A stretch of DNA of 64,000 nucleotides from Limisphaerales bacterium (lineage in GTDB: Bacteria; Verrucomicrobiota; Verrucomicrobiia; Limisphaerales; AAA164-E04). The notes beneath the pieces are model-generated. The model was not told where the DNA came from. It made no database searches and worked only from the letters and a program-made list of their open reading frames with translations. The stretch's first letter is position 1, and the number at the start of each line of letters is the position of its first letter. Shown in pieces: positions 38,390 to 47,856 of this stretch. The translations under genes were made by a program, and so were the position numbers. Location: positions 1 through 64,000 of the forward strand of contig JAMASS010000009.1 in assembly GCA_024761205.1 (NCBI GenBank), in the 5' to 3' direction.

Positions 38390-38510
38390 CTACTGGTTGC
38401 CTGCCGAGCAAAGGCGTCTCTGGCGGTCCCTATTGGGGTGCTGCGAATCCTTTAGGACCTTGCCATGAAACGATTTTTTTCGGCAATCATTTAATTTGCG
38501 TGTGCCGTGC

Positions 38511-38548
38511 GGCGCTGAACCCAGACCATATAATTTGACTTCAGCGCC
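38511..38548. repeat. inverted repeat in the amtB-glnK spacer
   Basis: GGCGCTGAA at 38511-38519 is repeated inverted as TTCAGCGCC at 38540-38548, with a 20-nt loop. It begins just after the amtB stop. It has no T-run, so it may be an RNA stability or attenuation element between amtB and glnK rather than a terminator. Confidence 0.5.
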
Positions 38549-38560
38549 AGCAGGCGTTCC

Positions 38561-39928
38561 TTAACTCGTGTAACCCGTTTCACCGTGGCTGCTCAAGTCC
38601 AGCCCAACTTCTTCTTCCTCTTCGTTAACCCGGAGGCCGACGGTCTTATCGCAGATAAAGAGGGCGCTGGTTGAGACAATACCGCTCCAAATGATTGTGA
38701 CGATCACACTCTTGATCTGTGCAAAGATCTGTGCACCCACGGAATCCAATCCCAATCCTGCGCCACCGAGGAACGACGCGGCGCAAAGACCCGTCAACAC
38801 AGCGCCGACGATACCGCCGACGCCATGGACGCCGAAGACATCCAAGCTATCGTCATAACCAAATTTAGCCTTAACGCTGGTGGCAAAGATGTAGCAGATC
38901 AAGCCTGAGGCGAACCCGATGATCAGCGCGCCCAATGGACCAACAGTGCCGGAGGCTGGGGTGATGGCCACCAACCCAGCGACGGCCCCCGTCGCCGCAC
39001 CGACTGCGGTCGGCTTGCCGCGAGCGATCCATTCAACCAGTGCCCAAGTCACCACGGCCGTTGCTGTGGCGATCTGTGTTACCAAGAGAGCCATGCCGGC
39101 AATCCCGTCAGCGGCTAGTTCGCTACCGGCGTTGAAGCCAAACCACCCGACCCAGAGCATCGAGGCTCCGATGACCGTCAATGGAACGTTGTGAGGATGC
39201 ATGGCGCTGGTGCCGAAGCCACGTCGTTTACCCACCATGATGCAGGCAACCAAACCTGCGATACCGGCGTTGATGTGCACCACCGTTCCTCCGGCGAAAT
39301 CGAGCACTCCCCAATCCCAGAACAACGCACCATCTCCGGACCAGGCCATATGGCAGATGGGAAGATAGGAGAATGTGACCCAGAGAATGGTGAACAGCAG
39401 CATGGCGCTGAATTTCATCCTCTCAGCAAAGGCGCCGACAATGAGGGCGGGTGTAATGATTGCGAAAGTCATCTGAAAGGTTACAAAAACCGCTTCGGGA
39501 ATCGTTCCGTGAATGGTCTCTGCCGTGATCCCGCTCAGGAACGCCGTTCCTAGCCCTCCGACAAAGGAATTCAGGTTCGTCACTCCTGCCGTCATGCCGT
39601 CGGTGTTAAATGCGAGACTGTATCCGTAGACGACCCAGATGATGGTCATGACGCCTGCCATGGCGAAGCACTGGACGAGCACCGAAAGGACATTTTTGCT
39701 TCGGACCAGTCCGCCGTAGAAGAGCGCCAATCCCGGCAAGGTCATAAAGAAAACGAGTGCGGTCGCCGCGATCATCCAGGCAGTATCGCCGGAGTTAAGT
39801 GTGGGCGCTTTCTCCTCCACTGCTACTGCTGGAACTTCGTCCGTTTCCAGCGTCTGTGCTTGGGCTTCCGACAATCCTGCGAGGAGCAGACAGGTCATCG
39901 TGATGAAGCTGAGAATCGTTTTGTTCAT
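38561..39928 (-). CDS. amtB: ammonium transporter
   Basis: 455-residue Amt/Mep/Rh transporter. It has a cleavable signal peptide (MNKTILSFITMTCLLLAGLS), a short acidic periplasmic stretch, then eleven membrane segments. FYGGLVRSKNVLS is the family signature in helix 1-2. The twin pore histidines are in GGTVVHINAGIAGL and FGVHGVGGIVGAVLTGL, and FNAGSELAADG is also conserved. It imports ammonium and is inhibited by the GlnK encoded next. A sigma-54 type promoter lies about 175 bp upstream, so expression should rise in nitrogen limitation via NtrC. Intact. Confidence 0.95.
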   Translation of the reverse strand: MNKTILSFITMTCLLLAGLSEAQAQTLETDEVPAVAVEEKAPTLNSGDTAWMIAATALVFFMTLPGLALFYGGLVRSKNVLSVLVQCFAMAGVMTIIWVVYGYSLAFNTDGMTAGVTNLNSFVGGLGTAFLSGITAETIHGTIPEAVFVTFQMTFAIITPALIVGAFAERMKFSAMLLFTILWVTFSYLPICHMAWSGDGALFWDWGVLDFAGGTVVHINAGIAGLVACIMVGKRRGFGTSAMHPHNVPLTVIGASMLWVGWFGFNAGSELAADGIAGMALLVTQIATATAVVTWALVEWIARGKPTAVGAATGAVAGLVAITPASGTVGPLGALIIGFASGLICYIFATSVKAKFGYDDSLDVFGVHGVGGIVGAVLTGLCAASFLGGAGLGLDSVGAQIFAQIKSVIVTIIWSGIVSTSALFICDKTVGLRVNEEEEEVGLDLSSHGETGYTS

Positions 39929-40113
39929 TTTACTGGTGTGCCCTGTTTTCGTTTTTTTGGTTGTTATCTTATTTCCCGGATTTGATGAGTCAGTGACCTT
40001 GGGAAGCTGCCAAAGCGGGCGTTCTTTTTGACGGCTGCCAAATGGTTGAATGCTGGCTGATCAAAACTTTGCTCAATGAAAACGAGAAGTTATTTTCATC
40101 GTCCAAGAGCAAC

Positions 40114-40129
40114 AGCATGTCTTGTGCCA
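40114..40129 (-). promoter_or_regulatory. candidate sigma-54 (RpoN) promoter for amtB-glnK
   Basis: On the minus strand TGGCACAAGACATGCT matches the -24/-12 consensus TGGCAC-N5-TTGCW with one mismatch (A for T) and exact GG to GC spacing. Transcription would start near 40103, leaving a leader of about 175 nt before amtB. Sigma-54/NtrC control of amtB-glnK is established in several bacteria; here it is predicted from sequence. No enhancer site was identified upstream. Confidence 0.6.
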
Positions 40130-40198
40130 GGCAAGTGAATATTCTTGTCGTGCTTTTGTAAGTTGTTTGAAAATAGGAGGTTAAGTCGATGTTTCCGA

Positions 40199-40735
40199 AA
40201 TTAGGGTGATGCGGCCTAGTGTACTACATTGTTGTTTTTTGACCATTAATTCCATTAATAACCAATGGGGATTATCACCTTTTCACCACAATGGGTGTGG
40301 GATAATCGCGATCTTCGCAAGTGGCACATCTTCGCGCAGTTTGCTCCGTTTTTGCATGAGGTGTTCGAGTCGCAAACTAAAGGCAAGGGGCGCGTTGTCA
40401 CGTTCAAGACGCGGCGGGAGGGTCTGGTGAACTGGGATACGATGGAGATCATCAAGGCTGATGCCGAAGGGGAGGGTCACTGCATTGATTCAGACGCCAT
40501 TGGTGCTGCCAATGGCCTTTTATCGTGTTCGATTGCCAAGGTGTTGGGGTTGCGCGAGGTTAACTCCGGATTTCTCGCCAACAAAGGTTGTCCAACGGCA
40601 GGGAGGTTGGGGAAGCATGGGGATTGTCCCCCCATGGCCGCCCCACCTCTTCTGCAGGCAAGCCGCTTGCTGCTCTCATTCTCGAGAAACCTTCAAAATC
40701 TCGGCCACCTCATGGCGGACATCGCCATTGTCAAG
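40199..40735. other. unresolved region between amtB promoter and apbE
   Basis: A 174-codon frame on the plus strand (40265-40789) runs through here, but its last third is antisense to apbE and no domain is recognised. On the minus strand open pieces with basic composition exist (GISLDDLHRIPVHQTLPPRL) but nothing could be named. It may be a decayed gene downstream of apbE. No confident call. Confidence 0.3.
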
Positions 40736-40738
40736 AAA

Positions 40739-41767
40739 TCAGAGCTGGCCGGAGACGAAGGCTTCGAATTGGCCGAAGGATTGTTTTAGGGGATTGTCAT
40801 TGACGAGCGTCACGATGAGAGCGTGAGTCTCGGGATACCCTTCGAGAACCGCTTTGACCCTGTCAAGATCAATCACTGACAGCGCTGTTGCCAAACTGTC
40901 CGCTGTGATTCCCAAGGGAGCGATGACTGAAACCAGGCGCCTTTCTGTCAAGCCAATGCCTGTGCGGGGATCGACAATGTGGGAGTATCGTTTCCCATCG
41001 ATCACAACGAACTGATAGAGATCCCCTGAAGTGGCGATGGCTTGATTGCTGAGAACAACGTAAGTCGGTGGCGCACTTTTACTTTCTTCGGCTTGAGTGA
41101 GGCGAATGCGCCATCCTGCCGCACCGGGGGGAGGTGCTGATACGGCAATATCTCCGGCGCCTGCGACGAGTGCGCTACGAATACCGCAGACTTGGAGCAC
41201 CCGGAGTGCTTGGTCCAAGGCATCTCCCTTGGCGATTCCCCCGGGGTCCAAGCGCATCCCCGGCGTCTTTAACCAAACTTGCTGTCGAGAGTGGTCGATC
41301 CGCAGCAGCCGCCAACCGACCCGGTGAAGAAATTGCGCGAGTTGATCGCGATGCGGATACTGTTGAGTGCGGCGCGCATTGCGCCAAGAGGCGGCCAAGG
41401 GACCGACGGTCAGATCGAAGGCGCCGTCGGTTTCTGCCGCCAGTCGTTGGGCGTGAGCCACGATCCGATAAAGATCATCGCTGATGGGGATCCAGTATCC
41501 CTTGCCCGATTGATAACCCAAAAGACTGAGTTCGCTGTCGGTTTCATAGTTGCTCAGTGTGTTATTGATCTCGGCGATTCGGGCAAAGGCGGCAGTGCTG
41601 GCTCGGTTGGCGACGGCTTCAGAGCTGGCGTAGAGAATGATTTGAAATGGAACGCCCATCTGTGGTTCGGAGAACTCAAATCGTTTTTGTGGCGCTTCGG
41701 CTTTGGCGCCGATGCCGAACAGTCCGACAGACGCAATCAGCAGATGGAACGCCAAGAAGCTTTTCAT
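40739..41767 (-). CDS. apbE: FAD:protein FMN transferase
   Basis: ApbE/flavin transferase of about 342 residues, exported: MKSFLAFHLLIASVGLFGIG is a signal peptide ending near AKAEA, which is why I start at ATG 41767 and not at the upstream in-frame ATG (41878) inside the FUN14 remnant. Landmarks are MGVPFQIILYAS near residue 38, FDLTVGPLAASWR (FAD binding), LDPGGIAKGDALDQAL, and the Mg2+/catalytic segment YSHIVDPRTGIGL. The enzyme attaches FMN to Thr residues of Nqr/Rnf or similar proteins; no such complex is encoded in the window. Confidence 0.93.
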   Translation of the reverse strand: MKSFLAFHLLIASVGLFGIGAKAEAPQKRFEFSEPQMGVPFQIILYASSEAVANRASTAAFARIAEINNTLSNYETDSELSLLGYQSGKGYWIPISDDLYRIVAHAQRLAAETDGAFDLTVGPLAASWRNARRTQQYPHRDQLAQFLHRVGWRLLRIDHSRQQVWLKTPGMRLDPGGIAKGDALDQALRVLQVCGIRSALVAGAGDIAVSAPPPGAAGWRIRLTQAEESKSAPPTYVVLSNQAIATSGDLYQFVVIDGKRYSHIVDPRTGIGLTERRLVSVIAPLGITADSLATALSVIDLDRVKAVLEGYPETHALIVTLVNDNPLKQSFGQFEAFVSGQL

Positions 41768-41769
41768 TT

Positions 41770-42280
41770 CTGTCACAAACCGGAAGCGAGACCGAATAGC
41801 CCCTAGTCCCGTGGAGGGGCTGCTGCCCATCAGGAAAGTTTTAAAGGATGCAAACTGCAATTCAAAATTGCCGATCATGCGACCGAACTGACCTTTGATG
41901 ACCTACCAATAAATTTCCACCCAACCAGGCGCCTGCCATGAGTGTCAACACCAAGAAACAAATGCCGACGCGATCACCGCTGCCAGACGGAGGAAGGCCC
42001 GAATGGCATAGCCAATTGCAAATCCGATGAACATCGAGAACCCACCGCGCACCAAGCTGGGCGACCATTGTTCGAGGAGGGTTCGCTCATCTGCACTGGG
42101 AGAGGGGCGTGACGGTGTCGTGGGTGTTGAGAGGAAACCCTCCACGAACGGCTGGACTGGGCCACCTGCTATCCGTTTGGTTGCAGGACCGGGATGCAGG
42201 ATTGCTGTCAAGTGTCGACGAAGGCTGACTAGGAGATTGCGCTGTTGCTCTGGATCCGGCAAAGCCCACGACAACTAGCA
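41770..42280 (-). pseudogene. decayed FUN14-family membrane protein, in frame with apbE
   Basis: In the apbE reading frame, upstream of it, the sequence reads LVRGGFSMFIGFAIGYAIRA, a glycine-patterned helix, then FLRLAAVIASAF, a TGA at 41945, HSWQAPGWVEIYW, a TAG near 41897, and FKTFLMGSSPSTGLGAI. This order (two helices, GWVxINW, then FKxxLxGSLPSxG) matches FUN14-domain proteins. The two stops without frame change are nonsense mutations. The N-terminal 80 residues are hydrophilic and unrecognised. Function of bacterial FUN14 proteins is unknown. Confidence 0.6.
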
Positions 42281-42382
42281 CGGCAGTGACCTCGGGGAAG
42301 AAGATTTTCGGTAGAGTGAAGCGATAGCGGTTCAACCCGAATGACTCGCCAATGGTTGGTGACTGGCTGGTGTTATTGCTAT

Positions 42383-43100
42383 TCACTGGAGCGCTTTACT
42401 TGGCCATTTCGTGTCCTTCATCACGTCGACGTTGCCCTGAATCCCTCTGAGATACCAGTAATTCAAGCCAAGTTCGCGGAATGTAGAATCAGAGCTGCTG
42501 GGCCAACCAGCCCGGAGCGATTCCCGAGTTGGGCTGGCGATCTGAATCTGATCTTTCGGAAGCTGCTTGGCATGGCTCAAGGTGTCACGCATCACCGTCG
42601 CGAAAGTGTCGTAATAGGCATCTGTGAGCCCGCTGCCGAGGATGATTCTTTCAGGACAAAACGTGCGGGCAATAGTGGGCGTTGTGATGGCGACGGAGTG
42701 CTTGGCTCGTTTGATGACTTGGGTTGCCTCGGGATGTCCGTCGGTCGCCGCCTGAAAGACCTCCGGGCAAGACTGAACTCCCAGCACTTGGCCGGTCTTG
42801 CTGATTCCCGTTCCCAAAGAAGCACTTACCGAGCAGGGCTGTATGGTATCGTTCTCGAGTTGAATAGGTGCTTTGAACTTAGCCAGTAGGGGACAGGCTC
42901 TCGTCTTTTCAACCGGGCAAGGTGTACGGATTCCGAATTGACGATCCATCGAGGTGGGACAACCAATGCCTGCAGTTGGTTTGGTTGGACATGGGTGTTG
43001 ACCGCGAGTTGTTTGATTGCTTCGTGGACACGGCGACAGGCGGTCGGATACTAATGTTCGTGGCGCCATATCAGCCAGAGGAGGCATTATTGTCAGTCTA
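42383..43100 (-). pseudogene. possible ROK-family kinase remnant
   Basis: A 234-codon open frame exists, but it changes family frame internally. Its C-terminal part, ARTFCPERIILGSGLTDAYY and the following DTLSHAKQLPKDQIQIA, resembles the end of ROK kinases (FxPexIVxGGGLxxA). The N-terminal part in the next frame (VHEAIKQLAVNTHV, PRWIVNSESVHLA) resembles the region around the first ROK glycine loop. No DxGGT loop and no CxCGxxGC zinc motif is readable. If correct, it was a glucokinase-type enzyme upstream of the FUN14 gene. The assignment is weak. Confidence 0.35.
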
Positions 43101-43327
43101 GTTACTTCGGTTTGCTCGAATCCCGGAATATAGCCATTAAAATGCCGTTTGCGTCCAAGTTTCCGATTGCTTCAGATGTCGCACGCTCTTTAATGCGGAT
43201 CGAAGCAGTCAAGGAAGCTGTGTTGCACCTGCCGATTACCCTAGCTGTGTTGACGGCTTGAGGGAGACCGCACGGCTTCAGACGACACATTTACTCGACG
43301 ATGATTGAGGGGCATCATCTTATCTCT

Positions 43328-45769
43328 TTAATAAAGCAGGTGAGGGGCGCGGCGTCGGTGGAAAGTCTTTAGTTCTTCGGCCCATGAGGACTTGATGGCT
43401 GCAAGCGAAAGGTTTTCCCGAATCGCGGCTAATGTTGGAGGGCTCCTTAAGAGCTGGTTGACTTTTGTGAGGTCGAAATGTTGGGGATAGTCGCGGTATA
43501 AGATTTTGGCGATGCTGAGGCCAAGGTCAATGGGTTGGAAGCGATTTCGGTCCGTGATAGTGAATCGAAGTCCGTTGCAGGCTTGGTTGGCGAAAACGCT
43601 GGCGGTTGGAGTGTATCGAATGGCTTCAAGTTGGATGCCTGGTAGGTTGAGTTGGTCTAGTTCGGAAGCGAGTTTGGCAGCGTTGAGGTAAGGCGCCCCG
43701 ATAACTTCAAAGGGGGTTGGGGTGCCCCGGCCGACAGAGAGCTCGGTCATTTCGAGGAGGCCGATGCCGGGGTAAAGGGCCGCTTCAGTGAGGCTGCGCA
43801 TGTTTGGGGATGGATCGATCCAGGAGATGTCGGTTTCATCCAGCCACACATCTCGCCGCCAGCCAGCCAACTTGACAATCTTGAGGTCCAGACGGAGCCG
43901 CTTTTCAGCCGCGAAGAACCGAGCAAGCTCACCGACGGTCATGCCGTGTCGGATGGGAATCGGGTGGTACGCAATGAAGGTGTTCTCGTCGGTGACGGCG
44001 GGACCTTCGATGCGATTCCCTGAGATCGGATTTATGCGGTCGAGAACGACAAATTTCAGGCCCGCTTCCGCGGCCGCTTCCATGGCGAGGCCCATCGTTG
44101 AGATGTAGGTGTAAAAACGACAGCCGATGTCCTGAGTATCGAAGACCAGCGCATCGAGACCTCGCATTTGTTCTGCCGTGGGTTGGCGAGTCTTCCCGTA
44201 AAGGCTGAAAATGGTCAGTCCGGTTTTTTGGTCGACACTGTCCTCGACCTTGCTGTCCTGCTGCCCACGGATTCCGTGTTCGGGACTGAACAGTGCGGTC
44301 AGTTTTAAGTTGGGGGCTTGATAGAGGAGGTCAATGGTGGATTGTCCATTCTTGTCTCGTCCTGTGTGATTGGTAATCAGGCCGATCGACAAGCCCTTGA
44401 GCGCGGCAAATTGATCTTGCTTAAGAACATCGATGCCATTGAGTGTGTTGAGTTGCGGTTGAACCGATTTTGACGATGGGCGAGATTGGGATGATTTTTG
44501 GGGAAAGGTGTATCCGATGACCGATTCCGCGACTAGTGTGGCAATCGTGCGGCGAAGGGCGATGACGTTGCCATCTTCGGTCGGATGATTACGGTTGGAC
44601 AGGAAGATCACAAATGTTTCGGAAAACGGATCGATCCAGATCGACGTTCCGGTCCATCCGGTGTGGCCGTACGAGCCGGTCTCGAACAGATTCCCTCGGG
44701 AACTTGAGTAAGGTGAGGCAATGTCCCAGCCCAATCCGCGTTGTTCCTTGAGTCCTGCCGGGGATTGATTTTGGGTCATGAGGGTGACTGTTTCGGCTTT
44801 GAGGATCGAATTGTTTTGGTGCCGGCCCCGGTTCAGGAGCATGCGAGCGAACACCGCAAGATCCTTTGCGGTCGAAAAGAGACCGGCATGTCCAGCCACA
44901 CCCCCCATTCGAGATGAGGTCAGGTCGTGTACGATTCCGCGAGTGACTTGGGATTCCACCTTGGTTGTCGGAGTAATCCGGGGCAGCAGCGTGGAGCAAG
45001 GAAGGAATCGGGTGTCCCTCATCCCCAGAGGTGAGTAGAACGAGGCGTCCGTGAATTGGTGCAACGGTCTTCCGCTGACTCGGTGAACGATCTCACCTAG
45101 GAGGATGTAGTTGATATCGCTGTATTTGAATTTCGAACCCGGGGGTGTCTGAAGCATTTCGGCGCAGGCGAGTTTGATGGCGTGGTCATTCCCCTCCCAA
45201 TCCGGGCTGAGGGCGAGTCCGGGACGCAGGCCCGAGGTGTGGGTGAGAAGGTGTTTTAGCGTAACGGATTCTTTGTCGTTTTCCGCAAATGTCGGTAGAT
45301 GCTTTGCGACGGGATCGTTGATGTCTAGCTTTCCGAGTTCGTGCAGCTTCACAATGGCCGGTGCTGTAGCGATGACTTTGGTTAACGATGCCAGGTCAAA
45401 AATAGTGTCGAGGGTCATTGGCTCCTGATGGGGAAAGACAGTGCGATTGCCGTAGGCCTTGCGATAAATCTGTCCGTTTCTTTCGACCCATAGAACGCCG
45501 CCCGGGGTTTTGCCGTTGGCGATGGCTTCCGTAATCGCCGTGTCGATGCGACGAAACTTCTCGAGATCAAGAAATCCGGTGGGAGCGGGCTGGGGAGCGA
45601 TCCAAGGTGCCGGCTTTGATGGGGGAGTCTGCGAGTCTCTGATGTCGGCCTGCGGGTTCGGGTTGCGGGTGTTGGCTGGGCATAGGAGAGGGGGCGGAGC
45701 GGGTGGGCGGGGGCTGGTTTGGCAGGCGGCCAAATTGATGAGGAGTAAAAGGCAGAGAGGGCGTTTCAT
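43328..45769 (-). CDS. lipoprotein fusing a serine beta-lactamase-like domain to a DUF1343/NamZ exo-N-acetylmuramidase
   Basis: 813 residues from ATG 45769, chosen because MKRPLCLLLLINLAACQTS is a lipoprotein signal with the lipobox LAAC. A Pro-rich linker follows. Residues ~70-420 are a class C beta-lactamase/PBP-type hydrolase: SLTK is the SxxK nucleophile site, YSDINYILLGE is the YxN position, and YGHTGWTGTSIW holds the HTG triad. From about residue 445 a DUF1343 domain begins (GLITNHTGRDKNGQSTIDLL, LFSPEHGIRG, DTQDIGCRFYTYISTM). DUF1343 is NamZ, which removes N-acetylmuramic acid from the non-reducing end of peptidoglycan fragments. The protein would sit at a membrane face in the periplasm and process cell-wall fragments. 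Confidence 0.92.
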   Translation of the reverse strand: MKRPLCLLLLINLAACQTSPRPPAPPPLLCPANTRNPNPQADIRDSQTPPSKPAPWIAPQPAPTGFLDLEKFRRIDTAITEAIANGKTPGGVLWVERNGQIYRKAYGNRTVFPHQEPMTLDTIFDLASLTKVIATAPAIVKLHELGKLDINDPVAKHLPTFAENDKESVTLKHLLTHTSGLRPGLALSPDWEGNDHAIKLACAEMLQTPPGSKFKYSDINYILLGEIVHRVSGRPLHQFTDASFYSPLGMRDTRFLPCSTLLPRITPTTKVESQVTRGIVHDLTSSRMGGVAGHAGLFSTAKDLAVFARMLLNRGRHQNNSILKAETVTLMTQNQSPAGLKEQRGLGWDIASPYSSSRGNLFETGSYGHTGWTGTSIWIDPFSETFVIFLSNRNHPTEDGNVIALRRTIATLVAESVIGYTFPQKSSQSRPSSKSVQPQLNTLNGIDVLKQDQFAALKGLSIGLITNHTGRDKNGQSTIDLLYQAPNLKLTALFSPEHGIRGQQDSKVEDSVDQKTGLTIFSLYGKTRQPTAEQMRGLDALVFDTQDIGCRFYTYISTMGLAMEAAAEAGLKFVVLDRINPISGNRIEGPAVTDENTFIAYHPIPIRHGMTVGELARFFAAEKRLRLDLKIVKLAGWRRDVWLDETDISWIDPSPNMRSLTEAALYPGIGLLEMTELSVGRGTPTPFEVIGAPYLNAAKLASELDQLNLPGIQLEAIRYTPTASVFANQACNGLRFTITDRNRFQPIDLGLSIAKILYRDYPQHFDLTKVNQLLRSPPTLAAIRENLSLAAIKSSWAEELKTFHRRRAPHLLY

Positions 45770-46181
45770 TGCGAGGATTCGTTGGCTGGCAATTGCGATC
45801 GGACTCGACATACCATAGGTGAGTTAGATCGCCAATGAATTTGGCTGGGTTTCTCTCTAATAGGATGCGATTCAAGGTGGTGAGTTTCCGATCTCAAAGA
45901 AGTGGGGGCGAGAGTTTCTCGAGCGTTTTTCTTCGTTGGGCTACGGAGGATGGATCACGTTCGGGTAGGATGCTTGGTCGACGAAACGGTTCCGTCAGTT
46001 TGCTGTTACCGATCTCGATGGTCTCGGCTCTCGACGTAGTCTCGCCCCGCCTCGTTCGCTTACCACTTAGACCTTTGATAAATAATTCAGTTTTTTCTTT
46101 TTTTCCGTTTTCCAAAGACTAGCATACTGCGCTTTCAACGCAGGAATCGCCCGAAATCAATCAGAAATTAGATCAATCGTT
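45770..46181. other. divergent promoter region between the NamZ lipoprotein and aldolase genes
   Basis: About 410 bp between divergent starts. A 95-codon frame (45835-46122) is Ser/Arg-rich and has no recognisable domain. An AT-rich stretch at about 46075-46115 precedes the aldolase gene. No confident element named. Confidence 0.4.
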
Positions 46182-47147
46182 ATGCCGCTGACTCACACAA
46201 CCGAGTTATTTGCGAAGGCTTTAGAGGGAAAGTATGCGCTGGGTGCGTTCAACGTTAATAACATGGAGTTGCTGCAAGCCATCGTGGAAGCTTGCGAAGA
46301 GGAAAAGGCCCCTGTGATGTTGCAGATATCAAAGGGGGCTCGGGATTACGCCAATCCGGTCTATTTGATGAAGTTGATCGAGGCGGCGGTTGAGTGCACC
46401 TTGATCCCGATTGCCGTTCACTTGGATCACGGCGATACGTTTGAGCTGTGCAAGCAATGTATTGATGAGGGTTTCACGAGTGTCATGATTGATGGCAGTC
46501 ATCTTCCGTTTGAGGAAAATGCGGCGCTTTGCAAACAGGTGGTGGATTATGCACACCAGCATAATGCGGTAGTTGAGGGGGAATTGGGGCAATTGGTGGG
46601 GCCTCAGTTTGATGACGGCGAGGAGGGTGGCGAGTATTCGGAGGGCGGTGTTTATACCCATCCGGAAGAGGCGGTGAAGTTTGTGAAAGAGACAGGTGTG
46701 GATTCCTTGGCGGTGGCTATTGGGAATTCCCATGGCGCCTATAAGTTTAAAGGGGAACAGCACTTAGACCTAGAGCGATTGAAGGCCATTAAGGTGGCGC
46801 TTATGGAGGCCGGTTTGGGGGATTATCCGCTGGTGCTTCACGGAGCTTCCAGTGTACCGAAAGACTTGGTGGCTGAGATTAATCAATATGGCGGTGATTT
46901 AGGAACGGATACCGCAGGAGTGCCAGAGGAGGACATTGAGATTGCTCGGCGGATGGGTTGCACAAAGGTTAATATTGATACGGATTTGCGCTTGGCGATG
47001 ACCTCGGCTATTCGCAAGGCAATTGCTGAGGCTCCTAAGCAATTTGACCCCCGGAAATATCTTGGCTTAGCCAGAGCCAAGGTTAAGGAGTTAGTCCGAC
47101 ACAAAATCACAAACGTCCTTTGCTCTGCAGGGCATGCGTTCGATTGA
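46182..47147 (+). CDS. fba: class II fructose-bisphosphate aldolase
   Basis: 321-residue zinc-dependent aldolase cleaving fructose-1,6-bisphosphate (or a related ketose bisphosphate) in glycolysis and gluconeogenesis. MPLTHTTELFAKALEGKYAL and GAFNVNNMELLQAIVEA are the N-terminal signature. The zinc-binding HLDHGDTFE is near residue 85, a catalytic Asp/Glu region is in GELGQLVGPQFDDGEEGG, and further zinc/substrate positions are in AVAIGNSHGAY and LVLHGASSVP. KVNIDTDLRLAMT near 265 is the phosphate site. Intact, isolated, divergent from the lipoprotein gene. Confidence 0.94.
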   Translation: MPLTHTTELFAKALEGKYALGAFNVNNMELLQAIVEACEEEKAPVMLQISKGARDYANPVYLMKLIEAAVECTLIPIAVHLDHGDTFELCKQCIDEGFTSVMIDGSHLPFEENAALCKQVVDYAHQHNAVVEGELGQLVGPQFDDGEEGGEYSEGGVYTHPEEAVKFVKETGVDSLAVAIGNSHGAYKFKGEQHLDLERLKAIKVALMEAGLGDYPLVLHGASSVPKDLVAEINQYGGDLGTDTAGVPEEDIEIARRMGCTKVNIDTDLRLAMTSAIRKAIAEAPKQFDPRKYLGLARAKVKELVRHKITNVLCSAGHAFD

Positions 47148-47313
47148 TTAAATCATCTAAGAGCCTTCTGCCACTTCGAGTTTTTCGGCGCGATGTTTTT
47201 ATTTTGTGGGATCGGGTGGTTGCTTTGGGTTAGTCGCGCTTGACGCCGGGAGACTAGGGATTCTTCGTTGAGGGAGATACCGGAAATGGGAAATCAGGGC
47301 GCGACATCTCTTG

Positions 47314-47526
47314 CTATTCCAAAGGAGGACTCGAACAATTTTCCTGTGAGTCATTATTTCTCTCTTTGTTGGTTGCGTCTTTTTTGTCGATTTCCATGAA
47401 CTTGAGGCCTTGATCAATGAGATATTCGAGTTTTGGAGGAGCATCGATCTCGAGGTTCCATGTCGTACCGAAGATACTTAACATCGAGCGCAGTTCAGTT
47501 TTTGGAAGCGCTCGAAATTCCGCCAA
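47314..47526 (-). CDS. small hypothetical protein
   Basis: 70 codons from an internal start; the frame is open further upstream to about 47605 (giving FGKILLSASATLAEFRALPK first). Sequence such as SMLSIFGTTWNLEIDAPPKL and KFMEIDKKDATN looks like a real, lysine- and acid-rich polypeptide, but no family is recognised and no ribosome-binding site was identified. It may be the tail of a decayed gene. The rest of 47148-47856 holds nothing I can name; a short frame with an AAAGGAG site near 47641 (MDLRCEPRAG) also occurs. Confidence 0.3.
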   Translation of the reverse strand: MAEFRALPKTELRSMLSIFGTTWNLEIDAPPKLEYLIDQGLKFMEIDKKDATNKERNNDSQENCSSPPLE

Positions 47527-47856
47527 GGTGGCGGAAGCGGAGAGAAGAATTTTGCCGAAATCTATTTTTCGGTTGCTAGGCGTGGGAGTAACTTTGAATG
47601 GCGTCGGACAGGCTTAGGCCACTAACGCAGGAACTTAGCTCAAAAGGAGAAAATGGATTTAAGATGCGAGCCACGTGCGGGACTGGTGAGGTGGAGGCGA
47701 GGCTCCGTAGAGTCGCCGTCTTGCAGTGCGGGACGGAATTTCGAGGAGGGGGGAGCGTTTAGGGGTGGTGCTATCGTCGATACGAATAATTTAGGGGCTC
47801 GTCTTCTGTAATTGGTTTGCTAGGTTTGAGGTATTCAGTTTTAGGGTAAGTTTATA

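Noticed and set aside
40265-40789. 174-codon frame as a real gene
   Set aside because: The last third is antisense to apbE and no domain or ribosome-binding site supports it; listed only as unresolved sequence.
45835-46122. 95-codon frame between the NamZ lipoprotein and fba
   Set aside because: Ser/Arg-rich, no homology recognised, lies in the divergent promoter region.
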